Positions 16,934 to 23,718 of a stretch of 32,064 bases of DNA are shown here, piece after piece. A program made the position numbers and the translations under genes. The notes under the pieces are model-generated. The model saw only the letters and a program-made list of their open reading frames with translations. It was not told where the DNA came from and did not search any database. Numbering within the stretch: position 1 is the first letter of the stretch; the number at the start of each line of letters is the position of its first letter. Location: the NCBI GenBank assembly GCA_050693155.1, contig JBOGWA010000132.1, positions 1-32,064 on the forward strand. The letters run 5' to 3'. Source of the DNA: JBOGWA01 sp050693155. Its GTDB lineage: Bacteria; Actinomycetota; UBA4738; CALAEC01.

Positions 16934-17719
16934 TCAACGAGGCGAGACTTCCTCACGCAGGCGGGCGAGCGTTCGCGTGAGGATTCGAGAGACGTGCATT
17001 TGGGAGATGCCGAGTTCGTCGGCGATCTCAACTTGAGTGCGTCCCCGAAAGAACCTGAGGTAGATGATCCGCCGCTCGCGCCGCGGGAGGTCTCGAATCG
17101 CCGGAGCCACCGACGACCAGCCCTCGAGCTTCTCGATCTCGTCATCTTCGTTTCCGAGTACGTCGGCTGAGGTTCGTCCTTCCTCGTCGAGCGGCGCGTC
17201 GAGGGAGTGGGTTGCGTAGGCCTGCTGGGCCTCGAGGGCTTCGAGAACCTCCTCGACGTCGAGTGCGGCCCGTTGGGCCATCTCCCGAATGCTCGGGGAG
17301 CGACCGAGTTCGTGTGAAAGCTCCCCAACGAGCGAGTTCAGCCTACGGCCGATCTCTTGGAGCCGGCGGGGAACGCGAAGCGCCCACGCGCGATCCCGGA
17401 AATGATGCTTGAGCTCCCCCACGATCGTCGTCGTGGCGTAGGTGGAAAACTTCACACCTCGCTTAGGATCGAAGCGGTCGATGGCATTGAGCAGGCCAAC
17501 GCGAGCGACCTGGGTAAGGTCGTCGATGGCCTCCCCGCGTCCCTGGAATCGGCGCGCGAGGTAGTCGGCAAGCGACAGATACTGTTCGGTGATCTCATCT
17601 CGAGCCGTTGGGTCCTCCGACAGCCGCTCAAACAGGCTGATGGTCTCTGAATCGTCGTGGGCCTCGTCCACCTGTTTCGACGGCTCGTCGCCCGTCGAAC
17701 GCTCAGATTGCTCGCTCAC
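16934..17719 (-). CDS. sigF: RNA polymerase sigma factor of the SigF/SigB stress and sporulation group
   Basis: 261 residues from GTG 17719; this start overlaps the anti-sigma stop in GTGA, so the longer upstream frame is not used. Region 2 is YLARRFQGRGEAIDDLTQVARVGLLNAIDRFDPKRG with KFSTYATTTIVGELKHHFRD. Region 3 is LGRSPSIREMAQRAALDVEEVLEAL. Region 4 is LPRRERRIIYLRFFRGRTQVEIADELGISQMHVSRILTR (helix-turn-helix). The whole matches the group 3 SigF type and its usual length. The gene order anti-sigma then sigma is that of usfX-sigF in mycobacteria. It would direct general stress transcription when freed from its anti-sigma factor. Confidence 0.95.
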   Translation of the reverse strand: MSEQSERSTGDEPSKQVDEAHDDSETISLFERLSEDPTARDEITEQYLSLADYLARRFQGRGEAIDDLTQVARVGLLNAIDRFDPKRGVKFSTYATTTIVGELKHHFRDRAWALRVPRRLQEIGRRLNSLVGELSHELGRSPSIREMAQRAALDVEEVLEALEAQQAYATHSLDAPLDEEGRTSADVLGNEDDEIEKLEGWSSVAPAIRDLPRRERRIIYLRFFRGRTQVEIADELGISQMHVSRILTRTLARLREEVSPR

Positions 17720-18111
17720 GATCGAGGATCCGCTCGTTTCGTGAGCTGGATGCCGACCCTCTCGCCGGAGCGGACGAATCGAGCATCGTCGGAGAGGGTC
17801 GAAAGCAGGTACCAGGCGAGGGAATCCTCGGCGCCGGAGGGGGGCCATGTTCGGGTCGGGGCAGGCACCGAGATGGTCACCTCGACGACGCCGGGAGCGG
17901 GACGGAGGACGATCTCGAGGGTCTCTGCCTCGGATTGGCTCTTCAGGAGGTACGCGCAGCCCTCGTCCACGGCGAGCCGGAGATCGTCGATGGCGTCGTA
18001 GGGCAACTCAAGGGTTGCTCCGACGCTCGAGACGACCTGTCGAGCGATCGCGACGGAGAAAGCGCTCGCGGGGAGACTGAGCGACACGGCGGACCCGGGG
18101 TGTCCGGACAC
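17716..18111 (-). CDS. rsbW: Anti-sigma factor, RsbW/UsfX type
   Basis: 131 residues from GTG 18111. DAIDDLRLAVDEGCAYLLKS closely resembles the equivalent helix of mycobacterial UsfX, and the gene is translationally coupled to sigF. The GHKL-type N-box Asn and the DxGxG box are not evident: ISVPAPTRTW stands where the G1 box would be. It may therefore bind the sigma factor without being an efficient kinase. It is expected to hold SigF inactive in the cytoplasm and to exchange partners with the STAS protein read divergently from 18162. Confidence 0.88.
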   Translation of the reverse strand: MSGHPGSAVSLSLPASAFSVAIARQVVSSVGATLELPYDAIDDLRLAVDEGCAYLLKSQSEAETLEIVLRPAPGVVEVTISVPAPTRTWPPSGAEDSLAWYLLSTLSDDARFVRSGERVGIQLTKRADPRS

Positions 18112-18161
18112 AACGGTCGCCTATACTAACCGCGCTCTCGCTGTCTGAAGGAATCCTTAAT

Positions 18162-18500
18162 ATGCCTGAACTCTCGCTCGAATCGAGAACAGAAAAGAAC
18201 TGGGTGGTGCTGGAGGTAACGGGAGAGGTCGACCTCGCGACCGCGCCACAGCTCCGCGACCGACTGAACGGCCTCATCGACGACGGCGGGGCGCAGCTCA
18301 TCGTGAATCTCGAGGGTGTTTCCTTCTTGGACTCCACGGGACTGAGCGTGCTCGTCGCGACGCTCAATCGGATGCAGGAGCGAGGAGGAACGTTTGCGCT
18401 CGCCGCGCTGAGCGGCCCCGTTCGCAAGGTGCTCGACACGGTCGGCCTCGAGAAACAGTTTCCAATCTACGAAAGCATCGACGAGGCGTTTCGCGCATAA
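18162..18500 (+). CDS. rsbV: STAS-domain anti-sigma factor antagonist, RsbV/SpoIIAA type
   Basis: 112 residues, a single STAS domain. The loop FLDSTGLSVL holds the phosphorylatable serine (Ser58), and GEVDLATAPQLRDRL is the N-terminal family motif. The ATG at 18162 is preceded by AAGGAA. It is divergent from the anti-sigma/sigma pair and heads the plus-strand order rsbV, two HATPase genes. In the dephosphorylated form it would bind an anti-sigma factor and release SigF. The phosphatase encoded at 20179-21726 is the obvious activator. Confidence 0.93.
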   Translation: MPELSLESRTEKNWVVLEVTGEVDLATAPQLRDRLNGLIDDGGAQLIVNLEGVSFLDSTGLSVLVATLNRMQERGGTFALAALSGPVRKVLDTVGLEKQFPIYESIDEAFRA

Positions 18501-18524
18501 CGCGCGCACTCCGAAGAGTCCCCG

Positions 18525-18926
18525 GTGACGACTGAGCATACGCAGACGAAAGCCGGCGAGGCGTTCGTTCTAGAGTTCCATGCTGAGCCGGAGTACGTGA
18601 GCACCGCGCGCACCTTCAGCGTCGCTGTGGGTCGCGCCCTCGGGTTGAACGAGACGCAACTCGAGGAACTGAAGCTTGCGGTCTCGGAGGCCTGCACCCT
18701 TTGCATTGCTGGACGTGCTCCGGGTTCGCCCGAATCCGTCCGCGTGTCCATCGAAAGCGTTGACGGTGGGCTCGCTCTCAGTGTCCGGGATCCGGCGCCG
18801 CGTGCGCCCCTGGTCCCCGGAGAGTGGAGCGAGGATGTCATACGAGCCCTCTTTCCGGACGCTCGGGTTCGTACTGACGAAGGCGTCGAGATTGCGTTCT
18901 CCGTTCCTCGCTCCGCGCAGGAATAG
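18525..18926 (+). CDS. Second RsbW/UsfX-like anti-sigma-type protein
   Basis: 133 residues from GTG 18525, 24 bases after rsbV. TQLEELKLAVSEACTLCIAG matches the helix of the HATPase_c_2 anti-sigma group, and FSVAVGRALGLNE precedes it as in RsbW. As in the first copy, the nucleotide boxes are degenerate (SVRDPAPRAPL where DxGxG is expected). It could be an extra anti-sigma factor, or a decoy that tunes RsbV. It is not identical to the first copy, so this is not a recent duplication. Confidence 0.8.
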   Translation: MTTEHTQTKAGEAFVLEFHAEPEYVSTARTFSVAVGRALGLNETQLEELKLAVSEACTLCIAGRAPGSPESVRVSIESVDGGLALSVRDPAPRAPLVPGEWSEDVIRALFPDARVRTDEGVEIAFSVPRSAQE

Positions 18927-18969
18927 ATTCCTTCCTCCTGGGTATTAGGAGCTTCAGGGGACCAACAAC

Positions 18970-19365
18970 TTGAGAGAGAAACCGCGCGGGGGCGTGGTGC
19001 TTGACGTCTTGATTGCTGCGGGACTCGAGGCGGCCATAACGGCGCGGGATTTGCTGGAACCCCTCAGAGATCAGGTCGCCTCGAACAAGTTCGAAGACCT
19101 CCTGCTGCTCACCACGGAGCTGGTCACGAATTCCGTCCGTCATGCGAACCTCCCTCCCGGTTCGGAGCTCTCCCTTCGCGCGATGCTGACCGGGGAGCAT
19201 GTGCGCGTCGAGGTGGTTGATCCGGGTCCGGGGTTCGACCCCACGGATCTCAGCTTGCAGCCGGGTGGCACATCGGGCTGGGGGCTGGTGCTCGTCGATC
19301 GCATCGCCGACCGGTGGGGAGTCTCGTCACGAGCACCGACCTCGGTCTGGTTCGAGCTCGGCTAA
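18970..19365 (+). CDS. HATPase_c_2 serine kinase/anti-sigma protein with intact ATP site
   Basis: 131 residues from TTG 18970; AGGGGACC lies upstream. Unlike the two other copies, its nucleotide boxes are complete: N-box TTELVTNSVRHA (Glu50, Asn54, His58), G1 box DPGPGF (84-89) and G2-like GTSGWGLVLVDRIADRWG. This is the typical actinobacterial ATP-binding protein of the SpoIIAB/RsbW group. It is the best candidate in the cluster for the kinase that phosphorylates RsbV (inference). It follows the second anti-sigma-like gene by 43 bases and runs convergent with a truncated gene ending 18 bases away. Confidence 0.88.
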   Translation: MREKPRGGVVLDVLIAAGLEAAITARDLLEPLRDQVASNKFEDLLLLTTELVTNSVRHANLPPGSELSLRAMLTGEHVRVEVVDPGPGFDPTDLSLQPGGTSGWGLVLVDRIADRWGVSSRAPTSVWFELG

Positions 19366-19382
19366 ATACGCCTAGGCGCTGG

Positions 19383-19571
19383 TCATCGCCGCGACACCGC
19401 AGCGAGCTCCTTCACGAGAACCTCGGCCTCGCCCCGGAGTTCGTGACGAGTCAGGTCTCCCGCCAACAGCAGCGCGTCCGCGCGTTCGCCCACGCTCTCG
19501 AATTGGCTTGCGATCTTTCCCGATGAGTCCTCACCGGCATGGAGGTCACCGACTGCTGCGATCCGGATCAT
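19383..19571 (-). pseudogene. Truncated metallophosphoesterase (N-terminal fragment)
   Basis: 62 residues starting MIRIAAVGDLHAGED. GDLH and LLLAGDLT are the first two metal motifs of calcineurin-like phosphoesterases. The third (GNHD) and all later motifs, normally about 150 more residues, are absent, and the frame stops after LAAVSRR. No continuation is seen in other frames before the convergent HATPase gene. GAGGAG precedes the ATG by 8 bases, so the start signals remain. It looks like the stump of a gene cut off by a rearrangement. Confidence 0.7.
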
Positions 19572-19624
19572 GGGAGCGTCTCCTCAGGACCCGGGATCGG
19601 CGCTTCCTCCAGAAGCGCCGGCGG

Positions 19625-19801
19625 CTACTGGGAAGCTTCTTGCAAGCGCCGCCGAGCCTTCTCCTGACCCTCGGGGGGGAGATCCTCGAGCTGCATCCCC
19701 TCCGGCTGGCAGCAGTCGCCGTTGCCAGATTGGGCCGCGTGCTCGGCATAGGTGATCCCCTCGCAACACCAGCCCTTGATCGTGTCAGGTTGGTCGGTCA
19801 T
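19625..19801 (-). CDS. Small cysteine-rich protein with two CC pairs
   Basis: 58 residues starting MTDQPDTIKGWCCEGI. Two Cys-Cys pairs occur (GWCCEG and GDCCQPEG), 22 residues apart, and the C-terminus is charged (PPEGQEKARRRLQEA). GGGAGGG stands 8 bases before the ATG, a strong signal that the gene is real. Four closely spaced cysteines suggest metal binding or a redox structure, but no known family is recognised. It lies upstream of the truncated phosphoesterase and downstream of the frameshifted DUF6458-like gene, all read leftwards. Confidence 0.6.
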   Translation of the reverse strand: MTDQPDTIKGWCCEGITYAEHAAQSGNGDCCQPEGMQLEDLPPEGQEKARRRLQEASQ

Positions 19802-19830
19802 AGGTTCCACCCTCCCTTTTCCAGAGATCG

Positions 19831-20071
19831 CTAGTGGGCGCGTGGGTCGATGTGACCGTGCTCGTGCCCCTCGCTCGCGACGCGGTCATCGCGTCGGTAC
19901 GGAGCGAACGGAGCCCAGAAGAGCATCGACAGCAGGAGCCCGATCGCGCCCGCGATCATAAGAATGATCCCGACCACGTCGAGATTAGAGACCTTCTGCG
20001 TCGACCTCGACGGCAAAGGTGAGGATCGCTCCGATCGCAATGAGAAAGATGCTGACGCCGATGCCAGGCAT
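19831..20071 (-). pseudogene. Frameshifted DUF6458-like small membrane protein
   Basis: Two frames together make one familiar protein. The first, from ATG 20071 with GGAAGGAGG before it, reads MPGIGVSIFLIAIGAIL, continues to DAEGL, and stops at TAA 19987-19985. The adjacent frame continues NLDVVGIILMIAGAIGLLLSMLFWAPF and ends at 19831. The join matches the two-helix layout of actinobacterial DUF6458-type proteins (first helix, short polar turn, LDVVG, second helix). One extra base or two missing bases near 19985-19995 explain it. The C-terminus is His-rich (EGHEHGHIDPRAH). It could be a sequencing error, a real mutation or, less likely, programmed frameshifting. Confidence 0.75.
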
Positions 20072-20178
20072 GTCGCCTCCTTCCATTCTACGAGACTATT
20101 CCCAGCGAGCTCGCCATCGAAACCCCGGCCAATGGACCTTCATGCGGGTCAGCGGATTCAACCACCCGCGGGGACAGG

Positions 20179-21726
20179 TCAGCGGATGAGTTGAATGACG
20201 AGTAGCGCGACGTCGTCGCGAAGCGTGACGCCTCGTGATTCGACCGTCTCGATGAGCAGATCCGCGATCTCCCCCGCCTCGCAGTTCCCGCACGATGAGA
20301 GGACCGACGCGATCTCGGCCTCATCCACACCACCGCTGCGCTCGTCGAGAAGACCGTCGGTGAAGAGCACGAGCGCGTCGCCGGGGAGGATCTCAGCAGT
20401 CGTGTCGTGAAGCTCAGGATCGGGGAGCACGCCCAGAAGGGCACCCCCCTGTCCCACAGGCTCGACCGTCCCGTCCCTGCGGACGAGAAAAGGTAACGGG
20501 TGGCCGCCACAGCTCAGCAGAACCTTGAGTCCCTTCCTCGTGAACTGGAACCTTCCGAAGATCGCGGTCACGAATCGATCGGGGCTCTCTCTCAGCAGCA
20601 CGTCGTTGAGCGCATGGAGCACCTGGCTTGGCCGTTTGTGCTCGGGGGCAACCGCACGCATCGTGTGGCGAGCAAGAGCAGTGACCACGGCCGCGTCCGG
20701 GCCCTTTCCGCAGACGTCTCCTATGTCGAACGCCCACGCGAAGCGAGACAAGGGGAAGAGGTCGTAGAAATCGCCTCCGACATCAACCGATTCACCGCTG
20801 GGCAGATAGCGCGCGGCGAAATCGAGGCCGGCTATGAGCGGAAGCCGCGCCGGGAGCAGGCTCTGCTGCAACGTCCGGGCGATCTGGTCGCGCTCCCGGT
20901 ACACACGCGTGTTCTCGACGACGCTTCCGATGCGATGGCCGAGATCCTCCGCCACCGCAAGGTCTGACCGCTCGTAGCGGCGACCCAAATCGGTCAGAGC
21001 AAACGTCAGCACACCGAACGTCCGTCCCCGCGCGGCGATCGGAACGGCGATCGCCCACGTCAACCCCTCACGAGCCTTGTTCTCGGGGGAGAACCAGGCC
21101 TGTCCGCTTTGAAGGACGCTTCGCGTTTCCTCTAGGAGCCGGGCGACTTCGTGGTCGCCTCGTTCGATCGTCAGTGGTGGGAGTAGCTGGTCGTCGCTGC
21201 TGAGGACCAATCCGCAGTAGTCGGCAAACCGAGGGACGGTCAGGTCCGCAATCTGCTTGAGGGCCTCCTCGAATTCGAGTGATGCCGTGAGCTTCCGACT
21301 CGCCTCCGACAAGAATGCCAGGCGTTCCTCGCCGCGTTTCCGTTCGGTGATGTCGACCGAGACGCTGACGGCTCCCGTGATGCTCCCGGTTGCGTCGGCC
21401 AGCGCTGTCAGCTTCGTGTGGGTAGGTGTCTCCTTCCCGCCGGCGTGCACAATGGGGATCTCGCCTTCCCAGGACCCGTCGCGGAGCGTTTCTGCTAGTG
21501 CTTCGCGGAGACGCCCGGCGGTGGGCTGAGCGACGAGCTCAGCGATGTCACGCCCCAACGCCTCATCGGGCGGCAAATCGAAGAGGTTCGCGCCCTCCCG
21601 GTTTGTGTGGATGAGCGTTCCGTTGCGATCGAAGACCAAGACGGCCGCCTCGACGCGATCCAGCAGCTCCGCCTCGAAGTGACGGGTTGGACCAGGATCG
21701 GAACTCGGCTGAGGCTCAAGGACCAT
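20179..21726 (-). CDS. PAS-GAF-PP2C (SpoIIE/RsbU-type) serine phosphatase
   Basis: 515 residues. Residues about 15-130 form a PAS domain (VLVFDRNGTLIHTNREGANLF, ending VSVDITERKR). About 135-285 form a GAF domain (ASRKLTASLEFEEALKQIADLTVPRFADYCGL). About 300-515 form the PP2C phosphatase, with metal-binding GGDFYDLF, FDIGDVCGKGPDAA, FTDGLLDERSG and LRDDVALLVI. It has no membrane segment, so it should sense a small signal or redox state in the cytoplasm. Its presumed task is to dephosphorylate RsbV and so switch on SigF. It is read leftwards after a weak ribosome site. All catalytic Asp positions that I can identify are present. Confidence 0.93.
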   Translation of the reverse strand: MVLEPQPSSDPGPTRHFEAELLDRVEAAVLVFDRNGTLIHTNREGANLFDLPPDEALGRDIAELVAQPTAGRLREALAETLRDGSWEGEIPIVHAGGKETPTHTKLTALADATGSITGAVSVSVDITERKRGEERLAFLSEASRKLTASLEFEEALKQIADLTVPRFADYCGLVLSSDDQLLPPLTIERGDHEVARLLEETRSVLQSGQAWFSPENKAREGLTWAIAVPIAARGRTFGVLTFALTDLGRRYERSDLAVAEDLGHRIGSVVENTRVYRERDQIARTLQQSLLPARLPLIAGLDFAARYLPSGESVDVGGDFYDLFPLSRFAWAFDIGDVCGKGPDAAVVTALARHTMRAVAPEHKRPSQVLHALNDVLLRESPDRFVTAIFGRFQFTRKGLKVLLSCGGHPLPFLVRRDGTVEPVGQGGALLGVLPDPELHDTTAEILPGDALVLFTDGLLDERSGGVDEAEIASVLSSCGNCEAGEIADLLIETVESRGVTLRDDVALLVIQLIR

Positions 21727-21768
21727 AGGGAAGGGTTCCGCTAGCGGGAGGAGTCTATCCGACGAAGG

Positions 21769-21801
21769 TCGAAGGCCCCGGCGAGATCCCGAGGCCTTCG
21801 A
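21769..21801. terminator. Possible hairpin/terminator between two leftward genes
   Basis: TCGAAGGCC (21769-21777) and GGCCTTCGA (21793-21801) form a perfect 9-bp stem with a 15-base loop. It lies after the membrane protein ending at 21830 and before the phosphatase start at 21726, both on the minus strand. There is no clear T-run, so it could be a factor-dependent terminator or a protein site. Confidence 0.4.
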
Positions 21802-21829
21802 ATCGAGGGTTGACGCTTCCTTTCCGCGA

Positions 21830-22372
21830 CTACGGCTGCAGAATCAGTTTCCGTCGGCTCGCCACGAAGCCCGCAACGATCGCGACGAGACTCCCCGCGA
21901 GGACGAGCCACGCTCCCAGGCCGACATCGCTCGGGAAGGAGCTGACGCTGGATCGCCCCATCGTCACACCGAACAGGGCGAACCCCGTGAGCCCTAGGGC
22001 GCCCATGAGCCGGGTGAGGATGCCGGAGAAGTTGGCGATACCAGCAACAGCCAGGATGCCGATGAGAACCAAGATGCCTCCTGCCGACGTCAGGAAACTC
22101 GCGCCTCCGTCAAGCGCGGATGCCCGATAGAAGGCTCGCCAGCTGAGGTCCTCGCCTGCAGTCGCGGGCGAGACCCAATCGAGCAAGCCTCCTGCGATCA
22201 GGAGCCCGCCTCCGACGAGGGTCGTAACCATCCTGCCGGCAAATCCTGCCGCCCCTGCCAAACCGGACGCCGTACGAGAGGTCCCGATCGAGTCGGCACG
22301 CGCGATGGGGTGCGTGTGGGTCTCACCGTAGGTCGGCCCTGATGTTCGCCGGTCGATCTCTGTCTTCGCCAT
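21830..22372 (-). CDS. Four-helix membrane protein of unknown function
   Basis: 180 residues from ATG 22372, chosen because AAGGAGG lies just before it; the frame is open 16 codons further. The first 50 residues are hydrophilic (MAKTEIDRRTSGPTYGETHT). Four hydrophobic helices follow at about 58-75, 105-125, 128-145 and 152-172. A segment WRAFYRASALDGGASFLTSAGG sits between helices 1 and 2. I do not recognise a family. It stands divergent from the MFS exporter and leftward upstream of the stress phosphatase, so it may be stress-related. Confidence 0.75.
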   Translation of the reverse strand: MAKTEIDRRTSGPTYGETHTHPIARADSIGTSRTASGLAGAAGFAGRMVTTLVGGGLLIAGGLLDWVSPATAGEDLSWRAFYRASALDGGASFLTSAGGILVLIGILAVAGIANFSGILTRLMGALGLTGFALFGVTMGRSSVSSFPSDVGLGAWLVLAGSLVAIVAGFVASRRKLILQP

Positions 22373-22470
22373 GAGAATCCCTCCTTTCCTGACGTCCTTC
22401 CCGAACCTCACGGCGATCAAACGTTCCTCCGCTCGTTACCCGCTACCGACGCCGGTGGGGGAAGGGGAGA

Positions 22471-23709
22471 ATGCGCGCGAGCATGGCGGAACCCCTTGGA
22501 GGGAACTACTGGAGGCTTTGGAGCGCGTCCGCCATCTCGAATCTGGGTGACGGGGTGACGGTGGCGGCCCTTCCCCTGCTCGCGGCCACGCTGACTCGCG
22601 ATCCGGCGGCATTCGCCGGTGTTGCCCTCGCAGGCCGTCTTCCCTGGATCCTGTTCGCGCTGTTGGCCGGCGCCATCGTAGATCGGCTCGACCGGAGACG
22701 GCTCATGGCCGCCGTGCAGGTAGTGCGTTTCGGAGTTCTGCTTCTTCTGGCCTTGGCAGCCGCCACCGATCGGGCGACCTTGCCGATTCTCTACGCGACC
22801 GCGTTCATCCTCGGGATCGCGGAGACCCTCTTCGATAATGCAGCGCAGACACTCATGCCTCGGCTGGTGCCTCGCACCGAACTGGAGCGGGCCAACGGCA
22901 GGCTGTACGCCGTGGAAATCACCGCAAACGAGTTCATGGGCCCGCCCGTTGGCGCCCTTCTCTTTGCCATCGCTGTGGGCCTTCCGTTCCTTCTCGACGC
23001 AGCGACCTTTGCTGCGGCATCGGTCCTGATCCTCGCGATCGGAGGGGTCCATCGCGTGGAGTCGATCGCCCCCCGGACGTCGGTTCGTTCCGAGATCGCC
23101 GAGGGTCTCCGCTGGCTCTGGCGACACCGATTGCTCAGAGCACTCGCGCTCATGCTCGGGGCGCTAAATCTGATCGGGACGGCCACCATGGCGACGTTTC
23201 TGCTGTTCGCGCTGGAGGTCCTTGGGGTGAACGAGATTGGGTTTGGCGCGCTTCTGTCCTCGACCGCGGTGGGAAGCGTGGTCGGTGGTCTCATCGGCGG
23301 GAGACTGACGGGCCGTTTTGGCGCCGGCCCGCTGCTGCTCGCGGTGATCGTGTTGCAGGTCGCGGTCTATTCACTGATCGGGATCACGTCCAACCCGATC
23401 GTGGTGGGCGGGATGTTCGTCATCTACGGCTTTACGGCGATCGTTTGGAACGTCATCACGGTCTCGCTCCGGCAGGCGATCATCCCCGACCGGCTCTTGG
23501 GTCGGGTGAACAGCGTCTACCGGTTCTTCGGGTGGGGGGCGATGCCGATCGGAGCGGCAATCGGTGGCCTGCTTGCCGAGGCGTTCGGGCTCCGCGCGCC
23601 CTGGTTCTTCGCCGCCGCTACTGCCTTCCTGCTCCTCACGGCCGTGCCGAGTATCCGCACTCGCACCATCAACGAGGCCCGCTCCGCCGCCGAGGCTGAG
23701 CGGTCATAA
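22471..23709 (+). CDS. MFS exporter (drug or metabolite efflux; EntS/MFS_3-like)
   Basis: 412 residues with about 12 membrane helices. The motif-A loop between helices 2 and 3 reads GAIVDRLDRRRLMAAVQV, and the central ANGRLYAVEITANEFMGPPVGALL is typical of the MFS_3 (EntS/macrolide exporter) branch. The second-half motif IPDRLLGRVNSVYRFFGWGAMPIGAAIGG is likewise typical. ATG 22471 or ATG 22483 could be the start; GGGGAAGG upstream fits the first. Substrate unknown. It is followed after 9 bases by the USP-UbiB gene on the same strand, suggesting co-transcription. Confidence 0.9.
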   Translation: MRASMAEPLGGNYWRLWSASAISNLGDGVTVAALPLLAATLTRDPAAFAGVALAGRLPWILFALLAGAIVDRLDRRRLMAAVQVVRFGVLLLLALAAATDRATLPILYATAFILGIAETLFDNAAQTLMPRLVPRTELERANGRLYAVEITANEFMGPPVGALLFAIAVGLPFLLDAATFAAASVLILAIGGVHRVESIAPRTSVRSEIAEGLRWLWRHRLLRALALMLGALNLIGTATMATFLLFALEVLGVNEIGFGALLSSTAVGSVVGGLIGGRLTGRFGAGPLLLAVIVLQVAVYSLIGITSNPIVVGGMFVIYGFTAIVWNVITVSLRQAIIPDRLLGRVNSVYRFFGWGAMPIGAAIGGLLAEAFGLRAPWFFAAATAFLLLTAVPSIRTRTINEARSAAEAERS

Positions 23710-23718
23710 TTCCCCGCG

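Noticed and set aside
18101..18110. TGTCCGGACA palindrome at the start of the anti-sigma gene
   Set aside because: Ten bases inside a coding start in GC-rich DNA; no second copy seen.
18940..18945. GGGTAT as a possible sigma-B/F -10 box before the third HATPase gene
   Set aside because: No GTTT-type -35 box is found 12-16 bases upstream, so autoregulation by SigF is not supported.
20147..20187. Direct repeat GGTCAGCGGAT at 20147-20157 and 20177-20187
   Set aside because: Only two short copies, one over the phosphatase stop codon; probably a chance or slippage duplication.
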